DNA from: an archaeon
GTDB taxonomy: Archaea > Nanobdellota > Nanobdellia > Woesearchaeales > GW2011-AR9
Assembly: GCA_023266155.1 (NCBI GenBank)
Contig: JAHFRS010000011.1
Location: forward strand, 1-16,424
Direction: 5' to 3'
Length of the DNA stretch: 16,424 bases
Shown here: one piece after another, positions 1-5,978 of the stretch
How positions within the stretch are numbered: position 1 is the first letter of the stretch
Layout: each line of letters begins with the position of its first letter
Translations under genes and position numbers: made by a program
The notes under the pieces: model-generated
Seen by the model: only the letters and a program-made list of their open reading frames with translations
The model's database searches: none
Told to the model about the DNA's origin: nothing

Positions 1-311
1 TTTAACTTCTGTATCGTTTCCACCCCTAGAAGAACCTCCAAGGCACTTCTGTTAATAATTTGAAGTTGATTCTCCCAGCTTGATGATCGTTGCTGCTCTG
101 TTACTGCAAAAATCTCATCGACTTTGGCAGCAATCAAACTGTCTGATGTATTCTTTTTTACGTAATCATAGAGAAAGCCAATTCTATCTTTGACAAATAA
201 TTTTGTGCAAATCATCTCTTGCCCGGAGTATTGTGTGTACAATGTAGCGAGACGAAGAAAAATAGGATTAACATAGTTCTCCAGTAGGATGATAGTTTCA
301 GGAGTGTTCAT
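1..311 (-). CDS. Unknown protein, partial (runs off the left edge)
   Basis: An uninterrupted minus-strand frame starts with ATG at 311 and stays open for 103 codons to the window edge, so the C-terminus is missing. The protein begins MNTPETIILLENYVNPIFLR and continues as a mixed hydrophobic and charged, probably helical soluble sequence. I see no membrane segment, metal site or motif I recognise. The other nearby ATG, at 316, is followed at once by an in-frame stop, which supports 311. A TATA-like box sits 26 bp upstream, so the transcript is probably leaderless. The gene is divergent from ppsA. I cannot assign a function. Confidence 0.6.
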   Translation of the reverse strand, partial: MNTPETIILLENYVNPIFLRLATLYTQYSGQEMICTKLFVKDRIGFLYDYVKKNTSDSLIAAKVDEIFAVTEQQRSSSWENQLQIINRSALEVLLGVETIQKL

Positions 312-333
312 GTCATTTCGGGGAAAGCAGGGG

Positions 334-340
334 TTTATAA
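334..340 (-). promoter_or_regulatory. TATA box of the left-edge gene
   Basis: TTATAAA on the minus strand is centred about 26 bp from the ATG at 311. At the usual archaeal spacing, transcription would start at or next to the ATG, giving a leaderless mRNA. No SD-like sequence lies between box and start, which agrees. This is a position and sequence match only. Confidence 0.5.
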
Positions 341-380
341 ATTATTCTTCTTTACAGTAGTAACCAATAAAAAGGAAAAG

Positions 381-423
381 TTTAAAACAATCGCGGGTAC
401 ACTTTACCTATCTTAAAGAGGTG
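381..423 (+). promoter_or_regulatory. ppsA promoter and ribosome binding site
   Basis: A purine-rich stretch followed by TTTAAAA (381-387) resembles an archaeal BRE/TATA element. It predicts a start near 410 and a short leader. GAGGTG at 418-423, five bases before the ATG at 429, is a good SD site and fixes the ppsA start. Confidence 0.55.
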
Positions 424-428
424 CCCCT

Positions 429-3400
429 ATGTCTTACATCGTCTGGTTCAAAGATTTAACCAAAGATTCTATTGCTACTGCTGGGGGGAAAGGCGCTAAT
501 CTGGGAGAGATGGTTTCACTTAACCTGCCCGTCCCTAACGGTTTTGCCGTCACCGCCCAGACCTATAAGGAATTCATCGAACGAACTGGGATTAAAGACA
601 GAATTCAGCAATTCTTAGTGGGATTGAATATTGAAGATACTGATAACTTACAGCACGTTGCAGAGCAGATCCAGAAATTAATTTCTTCTACCCCCATTCC
701 GGAAGATATGGTGGAAGGGATTATGGACAATTATGAATTGCTGGGGATGACCAAAGGAGCACAGGCCTTAGTAGATTCGCAGGAAGTGTTTGTTGCTGTA
801 CGTAGTTCGGCAACGGCAGAGGATTTGCCAAGTATTTCTGAAGAAGAACATATTCTAGTAGTGGTTGATGGTAAGCCACTATATAAAAAAATGAAAGAAC
901 TGGCATGGCTCGATCCAGAGAAACAACGCATAGAAATACCGGCGATGGAACAAAATGAAATTAAGTGGAAAAGAGTTTCCGCATTGTATAAACATCCAGT
1001 TCAGGGTGACAAACTTTATAAAATAACAACGGTAACGGGAAGGGAAGTAACCATTTCGCCGAACCATTCACTGATCATTCTCGATGAGGACACTTTACTA
1101 CCAAAGGTAAAGAAAATTATTGAGTTAAAGGGAAACGAAAAGGTTCCGGCTATCAGCAGGCTACCAGAAATTAACTGCCAAGAGAACCATATTGATCTAC
1201 GGGAATATGTAAAAGGAAGTGACGTGATTGAAAAAGAGGGAAAAGTTTACATCAAAAACAAGTCAACTAATTGGATTATCCAGCATCCCCTCTCCAGGAA
1301 CATTCCGGTTTCTACAGAGTTGGCGTACTTCTTAGGAGTCTACGTTGCCGAAGGTTCAACATACAAAGGCAACCATGTTATGATCACCAATTCCGATCCT
1401 GAAGTCATGAGCAGGATCATTTCTTTCTTAAAGAGTTTAGGTTTGTACCAAAGCCAAAAAATTAATAAGCACACTGTTAGGGTTTACTGTAAAGCGTTCG
1501 TTACTTTTCTTCATACCGTCGCGGGAGAACCATCCACTATTAGGGGCAAAGGCCGGCTCTCTTCGGTAAAGAAAATTCCTGATTTTGTTTTTGGATGGAA
1601 TAAAAAACTCATTGGCGAATTTTTACGGGGAGCCTATGATGGAGATGGTGGGATTGAACCACGTGGAATAGGGTATTCATCTACCTCTCCCTTACTCATT
1701 GGGGGAATGATTAAATTATTGGAAATTCTGGGGCTGGAATTTAATCTCAGTAAAAGAAAGAGCCATCATGAACGGTGGAGAGATCACCAACGAATTCTGA
1801 TTCCCAGCCGCGAGGCCGTCAGATTTAAAGCAGCAATAGGTTTTCAGAGTAACAGAAAATCCTTGCTGCTGAATAAACACATGGAAAGACATGAACAAAA
1901 GAGTTACTTTCCTGAATTCAACCATACTTTAAAGATTTCGCCGGCATTATCGGCAAAAATTAAAGAAACCTACGAAAGTAATCTACCGCAGCAAGACGTG
2001 GAGAGATTCTATTGCCCTGGTTGCGATTTACATATTAATAAGTCCAGTAAATATAAGAGCCAAGAACGTTTTTACTGTTCGTCTTGCCACAAAACCTACT
2101 ATGAAAAAAGCGTCGTCAGAAAGACCGAAAAATTACATAAATATTACGACCAGTTTGGCCAGTTCAAGAAAGGTGCCAGACCTTGGAACAAAGGGATACT
2201 CCAGGGAACATTAAGCCAGAAAGAATTCTCGAAGGAAATGAAAAATCTTGGTGTTACCGATTTTGATAGATTTTTTAATGGCAGTGTTCGCTGGGATCAA
2301 ATAAGAACTGTTGAGGAAATTTCTTATACTGGCTTAGTCTATGATTTTACTGTTCCAGAAGTAGAGAATTTTGCTGCCGGAGTGGGAGGAATTATCACTC
2401 ATAATTCAGCATCATTTGCAGGGCAGCAAGCGACGTTTCTGAACGTTAAAGGCAAAGATAATGTTGTAAATGCTGTTCGTGACTGTTGGGCTTCATTATT
2501 TACGGCTCGCGCCATCTATTACCGCGAAAAACAGAAATTTGATCATGCTAAAGTTCTCATTTCTGCTCTCGTGCAAAAGATGGTCAATGCTGATAGATCA
2601 GGCATCATGTTCACCATCAATCCTGCCACCAACCACGGTGATGAGATCGTTATTGAAGCTATTTATGGTTTAGGCGAAATGATTGTCGGTGGGGAAGTCA
2701 ATCCTGATATGTATATCGTTGATAAGAATGGCAAGGAGATCAAGAAGATAGAGATTCGTAAGCAGGAAGTAGGCTTGTTCCGCAACAGCGTAGGATTGAA
2801 TGAAAAGAAACCTATCGCTAGAGAATTACAGGAACGGCAAAAAATCAGCGAGAGGGAAGTGAAAGAACTGGCGCGTCTCGGCAAAAAACTGGAAGAGCAT
2901 TACGGCCGGCCGCAGGATATCGAGTGGGCCATTGAAAGAAATGAAATTTTTATCGTGCAAACCAGAGCTGTGACAACGTTTAAAGCGCACACTGAAGAAC
3001 GTGCTGTGATTGAGGAAGAAGCCGGGAAAATTCTGCTGAAAGGGGAAACAGCGTCAGCAGGGGTGTATAGCGGTCCGGTAAAAATTGTTCTGGATCTATC
3101 TCATTTGGGTAAAGTCCAAAAGGGAGACATATTGGTTACCCCCATGACTACTCCTGATATGGTTCCGGCGATGGAAAAAGCAGGCGCAATTGTCACGAAT
3201 GACGGAGGCCTCACTTGCCATGCGGCAATTGTTGCCAGAGAAATGGGTACACCATGTATCGTTGGAACTGAACACGCCACCGACGTGCTGAAAGATGGAG
3301 AGATCGTCACAGTACATGCCTCCCGCGGCTTGGTCTATGAAGGAGCAATTGAAATCAAAAAAGAAGAAAAAACAGCGATAGTAACAATGGGGGGAAGTGA

Positions 3401-4292
3401 GCTTCTAACAGCAACAGAAATTAAAGTTATTGTGGACCTTCCTGACAAAGCCGAACGAGCGGCTGCAACGGGTGCAGACGGCGTGGGCTTAGTCCGTTCA
3501 GAAATTATTATCGCCATGGGTGGTATTCATCCAGCAGAATATATCCGTCAGGAGAAAGATCAAGATTATGTTAATTTGCTGAAAGAGGGTATCCGTAAAA
3601 TTGCTCAAGCCTTCAAGGGCAAGCCCGTGTGGGTGCGCTGCTCTGACATGCGCTCCGATGAATATCGAAACTTGAAAGGCGGAGAGAAAGAACCTCAAGA
3701 AACTGATCCGATGATTGGCTGGCACGCCATTAGACGATTATTGGATGAGCCGCGAATTTTGAAAGCAGAATTTCAGGCTATCCGCGAGCTGCATTATGAA
3801 GGCTGGAAGAGCGTGGGAGTGATGATTCCGTTTGTGATTCGTGTTGAGGAAGTGCGGCAAGCCAAAGAAATGATGAGGGCAGTAGGCTTAGAGCCGGTGA
3901 AAGCTGTTCCCTTTGGCATCATGGTGGAAACGCCGGCGTCCTGCTGGATCATAGAAGATTTATGTAAAGAGGGCATTAGTTTTGTTTCTTTTGGCACCAA
4001 TGATCTGACACAGCTGACCTTGGGAATAGATAGAAATAATGAGCGAATTGCGAAACTCTTTGATGAAATGCATCCTGCAGTGTTGGGCGAGATTGCGAAA
4101 GTGATCAAGGTCTGCCGAAAATATGGAGTTACGACTTCCATCTGTGGGCAGGCCGGTTCTCGTCCAGAAATGGCAGAATTTTTAGTGCATCAGGGGATTG
4201 ATTCCATTTCCGCCAATGTGGATGCGGTGGAACAGATCCGAAAAGTAGTAGCCAGGGTGGAAAGAAAGGTGTTGATGGAGAGGAAACGCTAA
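429..4292 (+). CDS. ppsA: Phosphoenolpyruvate synthase precursor with intein
   Basis: Pyruvate, water dikinase makes PEP from pyruvate and ATP (giving AMP and phosphate) and feeds gluconeogenesis in the cytoplasm. The 1287-residue precursor is a normal synthase interrupted at residues 135-659 by an intein. Splicing would leave 762 residues, close to the usual size. N-terminal ATP-grasp part: AGGKGANLGEM near 18-28 and VAVRSSATAEDLP at 122-134, continuing after the intein as SASFAGQQ. The phosphohistidine domain has GGLTCHAAIVARE with the catalytic His at 931 (406 after splicing). The C-terminal PEP/pyruvate barrel has SFGTNDLTQLTLGIDRN and the SICGQAGSRPE motif with the acid/base Cys. All hallmark residues are present, so the spliced enzyme should be active. 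The last 106 bp recur at 5811-5916. Confidence 0.96.
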   Translation: MSYIVWFKDLTKDSIATAGGKGANLGEMVSLNLPVPNGFAVTAQTYKEFIERTGIKDRIQQFLVGLNIEDTDNLQHVAEQIQKLISSTPIPEDMVEGIMDNYELLGMTKGAQALVDSQEVFVAVRSSATAEDLPSISEEEHILVVVDGKPLYKKMKELAWLDPEKQRIEIPAMEQNEIKWKRVSALYKHPVQGDKLYKITTVTGREVTISPNHSLIILDEDTLLPKVKKIIELKGNEKVPAISRLPEINCQENHIDLREYVKGSDVIEKEGKVYIKNKSTNWIIQHPLSRNIPVSTELAYFLGVYVAEGSTYKGNHVMITNSDPEVMSRIISFLKSLGLYQSQKINKHTVRVYCKAFVTFLHTVAGEPSTIRGKGRLSSVKKIPDFVFGWNKKLIGEFLRGAYDGDGGIEPRGIGYSSTSPLLIGGMIKLLEILGLEFNLSKRKSHHERWRDHQRILIPSREAVRFKAAIGFQSNRKSLLLNKHMERHEQKSYFPEFNHTLKISPALSAKIKETYESNLPQQDVERFYCPGCDLHINKSSKYKSQERFYCSSCHKTYYEKSVVRKTEKLHKYYDQFGQFKKGARPWNKGILQGTLSQKEFSKEMKNLGVTDFDRFFNGSVRWDQIRTVEEISYTGLVYDFTVPEVENFAAGVGGIITHNSASFAGQQATFLNVKGKDNVVNAVRDCWASLFTARAIYYREKQKFDHAKVLISALVQKMVNADRSGIMFTINPATNHGDEIVIEAIYGLGEMIVGGEVNPDMYIVDKNGKEIKKIEIRKQEVGLFRNSVGLNEKKPIARELQERQKISEREVKELARLGKKLEEHYGRPQDIEWAIERNEIFIVQTRAVTTFKAHTEERAVIEEEAGKILLKGETASAGVYSGPVKIVLDLSHLGKVQKGDILVTPMTTPDMVPAMEKAGAIVTNDGGLTCHAAIVAREMGTPCIVGTEHATDVLKDGEIVTVHASRGLVYEGAIEIKKEEKTAIVTMGGSELLTATEIKVIVDLPDKAERAAATGADGVGLVRSEIIIAMGGIHPAEYIRQEKDQDYVNLLKEGIRKIAQAFKGKPVWVRCSDMRSDEYRNLKGGEKEPQETDPMIGWHAIRRLLDEPRILKAEFQAIRELHYEGWKSVGVMIPFVIRVEEVRQAKEMMRAVGLEPVKAVPFGIMVETPASCWIIEDLCKEGISFVSFGTNDLTQLTLGIDRNNERIAKLFDEMHPAVLGEIAKVIKVCRKYGVTTSICGQAGSRPEMAEFLVHQGIDSISANVDAVEQIRKVVARVERKVLMERKR
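831..2405 (+). other. Intein with LAGLIDADG homing endonuclease in ppsA
   Basis: This segment encodes 525 residues (135-659 of the precursor). It starts with Ser135, ends in the intein signature IITHN, and is followed by Ser660 as the +1 nucleophile. Removing it rejoins EDLP to SASFAGQQ, the expected synthase sequence. Splicing blocks visible: block A (SISEEEHILVVVDG), block B around TISPNHSL with His213, block F (VYDFTVPEVENFAAG at 637-651) and block G. The endonuclease core has two LAGLIDADG helices, LAYFLGVYVAEGS (298-310, acidic Glu308) and LIGEFLRGAYDGDGG (394-408, Asp406), both keeping the acidic residue. Between the endonuclease and block F lie a CxxC...CxxC zinc-ribbon-like unit (Cys529, 532, 550, 553) and ARPWNKG (583-589), reminiscent of DNA-binding add-ons of homing enzymes. 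Nothing is broken, so both splicing and homing look possible. A PEP synthase intein is known in Methanocaldococcus jannaschii; I cannot tell here whether the insertion site is the same. Confidence 0.93.
4187..4292 (+). repeat. Duplicated 3' end of ppsA, copy 1 (in the gene)
   Basis: This stretch recurs in the same orientation at 5811-5916, offset by 1624 bp. The first 78 bp (4187-4264) are identical. The last 28 bp differ at six positions (4265, 4280, 4282, 4287, 4289, 4291). In frame, these give AGA to AGG, GAG to GAA, AGG to AAG (Arg to Lys), CGC to AGG, and TAA to TGA. Only one amino acid changes and the stop is kept. Confidence 0.95.
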
Positions 4293-4296
4293 CACC

Positions 4297-5046
4297 ATGG
4301 TATTCCCCCATTATAACAGAAAGCATAGAGAAAAATCTTTGTTTAATCCTTATGATTTCATTCAATATAAAGAGCTTTGGAAGCATGGACCATATCCCCA
4401 AAAATATATCTTAACTTATCATGACTCTGCCCTTCGTCACTTTCAGAGAAAATATAAGCCTAAAAAAATCCATCTTTATTCCCTTCTTACTATTTATGTG
4501 TATAAAGACCTTGGTTTTGTAAAAATGACGGGCATCGGTAGCCCTAACGCTGCTGCGGTGATGGAAGAGCTTGTGGCCCTTGGCGGCAAATTTTTTCTGA
4601 ATATTGGAACTGCCGGTGGGCTGAATCGGGAAGGGGTGTTTTTATGCACCAAAGCCCTGCGGGATGAAGGAACAAGCCATCATTATCTCCCTTTTGAAAA
4701 ATTTTCATATCCCCACCAAGATTTAACAAGAAGACTGAAATCCTCACTGAGAAAATTTAATATAGAATTCCGGGAAGGAATAACGTGGACAATAGATGCT
4801 CCTTATCGGGAAACGAATGCGGAAATCCAGCGATATCGTCAGCAGGGAATCGCCACGGTGGAAATGGAAACTTCAGCGTTATTTGCCGTCGCCACATATC
4901 GAAAAGTCAAAATAGCTGCTGCTTTTGTTGTGAGTGACCTTCTGGGGAAAAAATGGTTGCCAAAATTTCATCGTTTTGATGTCAGGAAAACACAGAACTT
5001 ACTGATAGATGTTGCGATTGATTGCTTACAATCTATGAAACAGTAA
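4297..5046 (+). CDS. Nucleoside phosphorylase-like protein (PNP/UDP family)
   Basis: This 249-residue protein of the purine/uridine phosphorylase fold cleaves nucleosides to base and sugar (phosphate) in related enzymes. Motifs in order: TGIGSPNAAAVMEEL (78-92), LNIGTAGGLN (101-110), RDEGTSHHYLP (122-132), VEMETSALF (188-196, the ribose-binding Met-Glu element) and VVSDL with Asp214, the usual proton donor. The phosphate-binding Arg that phosphorylases carry before the G-T/S-x-G turn is replaced by Asn102. That local sequence looks more like the NTGSAGGL of MTA/SAH nucleosidases, so hydrolysis rather than phosphorolysis is possible. The N-terminal ~75 residues are a family-specific extension. 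The ATG lies four bases after the ppsA stop, with a GGAGAGG ending 13 bases upstream, so it is probably co-transcribed and translationally coupled with ppsA. Substrate unknown. Confidence 0.85.
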   Translation: MVFPHYNRKHREKSLFNPYDFIQYKELWKHGPYPQKYILTYHDSALRHFQRKYKPKKIHLYSLLTIYVYKDLGFVKMTGIGSPNAAAVMEELVALGGKFFLNIGTAGGLNREGVFLCTKALRDEGTSHHYLPFEKFSYPHQDLTRRLKSSLRKFNIEFREGITWTIDAPYRETNAEIQRYRQQGIATVEMETSALFAVATYRKVKIAAAFVVSDLLGKKWLPKFHRFDVRKTQNLLIDVAIDCLQSMKQ

Positions 5047-5084
5047 TCATTTCTGGATAGGTATCCACATAAACTTCTTACTGC

Positions 5085-5456
5085 TCATCTCTTCCGATAC
5101 CCAAACTTCTTATCATATTTTTTATGGTCTAAAATATTCAGAACAAAACAAATGACTTCCACTTGGTCCCCTTTAATGGTGTAGAGCATCCGCCAGTAAT
5201 TAGTCAGCTCTGCCCGCCAGAGGTTCTTGGCTTGGTACTTGGCAATATATTCCTGCGGAATAAGGACTTTAGCCATATTGTCGCCATAGAACGGATTGGC
5301 TTTGACAAATTCAACTTTTTGTTTTATCGATCTCAACAATTGCATTTCTTCAGAGTTTTCCTGCCCTTCCTGAATTTGCTGCCCGACAAGCTCATTTAAC
5401 CGTTGGTACTCAGCATTGGCTTCATCGAGAAGAATCACTCGGACGGGCTTATTCAT
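5085..5456 (-). CDS. RelE/ParE-like toxin
   Basis: This small basic protein of 123 residues has the profile of archaeal RelE-type toxins, which in characterised members cleave mRNA on the ribosome or otherwise poison growth. The tail LWRAELTNYWRMLYTI (79-94) followed by VEVICFVLNILDHKKYDKKF (99-118) is the strand-rich RelE core with a conserved basic, aromatic end. A frame open from 5552 would add 32 residues. I prefer ATG 5456 because it overlaps the stop of the upstream gene as ATGA, has AAGGGG about nine bases upstream, and begins the family-like sequence. It lies directly downstream of the winged-helix gene, so the pair forms a two-gene toxin-antitoxin operon. It converges on the phosphorylase gene with 38 bp between stops. 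Family assignment is from memory of sequence patterns. Confidence 0.75.
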   Translation of the reverse strand: MNKPVRVILLDEANAEYQRLNELVGQQIQEGQENSEEMQLLRSIKQKVEFVKANPFYGDNMAKVLIPQEYIAKYQAKNLWRAELTNYWRMLYTIKGDQVEVICFVLNILDHKKYDKKFGYRKR

Positions 5457-5737
5457 ATTTCCGTTCCCCTTTTGATTAATCCATTTAATTCTTTTCTTTC
5501 GGTAAAAACCCACAAAATGCCTTTTGTCCCAATGATAATTTTCCCGCTCCATTGCAGATAATCCAATATTTGCAGCAAGGTTTGGTGCATGACCTGTTTA
5601 GGTAGCCTTCTCTTTAATTCTGCGACCGTCAATAATTCACCGCTGTTCTTTAACGTCTCTTCCACCATTAGAACGGTGTTTAAGGTAGGGGAATGGATGA
5701 CTTGTTCTCGTTCCGGGAGTTCTAAGGTTTGAGCCAT
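5453..5737 (-). CDS. Winged-helix antitoxin/autoregulator
   Basis: This 94-residue protein is dominated by a likely winged helix-turn-helix domain (about 16-78). SPTLNTVLMVEETLKNSGEL is followed by a recognition-helix-like LTVAELKRRLPKQVMHQTLL, then LDYLQWSGKIIIGTKGILWV, the typical last helix and wing. There is no membrane segment or catalytic motif. It precedes the RelE-like gene with an ATGA overlap, so it is the expected antitoxin that binds both its own promoter and the toxin. A TATA-rich upstream region with a repeated 8-mer could hold its operator. Antitoxin function is inferred from position and size; a plain transcription factor is the alternative. Confidence 0.72.
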   Translation of the reverse strand: MAQTLELPEREQVIHSPTLNTVLMVEETLKNSGELLTVAELKRRLPKQVMHQTLLQILDYLQWSGKIIIGTKGILWVFTERKELNGLIKRGTEI

Positions 5738-5760
5738 TGTATGCCTGATTTATATGGAGT

Positions 5761-5790
5761 TATACTTAAAAGTGATATACTTATATATAA
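5761..5790 (-). promoter_or_regulatory. Promoter and possible operator of the toxin-antitoxin pair
   Basis: Upstream of the antitoxin start (5737) lies an AT-rich stretch with two TATA candidates: the palindrome TTATATATAA (5781-5790) and TTTTAAG (minus strand, 5766-5772). The 8-mer TATACTTA occurs twice in direct orientation, at 5761-5768 and 5776-5783 (15-bp period), suiting a DNA-binding antitoxin. Operator role is inferred. Confidence 0.4.
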
Positions 5791-5810
5791 ATCTTTTCGT
5801 CAATTTGGCT

Positions 5811-5916
5811 GCATCAGGGGATTGATTCCATTTCCGCCAATGTGGATGCGGTGGAACAGATCCGAAAAGTAGTAGCCAGGGTGGAAAGGAAGGTGTTGAT
5901 GGAAAAGAAAAGGTGA
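5811..5916 (+). pseudogene. Orphan 3' end of a ppsA gene, copy 2
   Basis: This fragment encodes the last 34 residues of PEP synthase in frame, ending VLMEKKR and TGA (VLMERKR and TAA in the intact gene). Similarity starts abruptly at 5811; the preceding bases are the promoter region of the toxin-antitoxin pair, not synthase sequence. The near-synonymous divergence of the last 28 bp means this end evolved as coding sequence for some time. No start codon or SD serves it here. The 62 bp between it and the lipoprotein stop (5917-5978) show nothing I recognise. Confidence 0.85.
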
Positions 5917-5978
5917 ATAAAAAAGAAATTTTTACGATTCATAGTTAGAGAGGAAGACCTTTCGTCACAATGGATACT

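Larger units (their letters stand above)
4187..5916. mobile_element. Candidate inserted cassette bounded by ppsA 3'-end repeats
   Basis: The unit is ppsA end - nucleoside phosphorylase-like gene - toxin and antitoxin (opposite strand) - second ppsA end. Integration by recombination in a 78-bp shared core at a gene's 3' end, with the incoming element restoring that end with its own synonymous codons, would give exactly this arrangement. No integrase or transposase gene and no terminal inverted repeats are visible inside. It would therefore be a remnant, a cassette mobilised in trans, or a product of homologous recombination. Other explanations are a mostly deleted tandem ppsA paralogue or an assembly join of two strains. 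Seen: the repeats. Inferred: mobility. Confidence 0.35.

Noticed and set aside
3794..4141. Minus-strand frame of 115 codons
   Set aside because: It lies antisense to the conserved catalytic barrel of ppsA, with no promoter or SD; shadow of the real gene.
5457..5552. Longer start for the RelE-like toxin (155 residues)
   Set aside because: The extra 32 residues overlap the antitoxin coding sequence and look unlike the family; the ATGA overlap and SD favour 5456.
4293..5810. Standard insertion sequence
   Set aside because: No transposase or integrase frame and no terminal inverted repeats; the flanking repeats are ppsA coding ends, far longer than target-site duplications.
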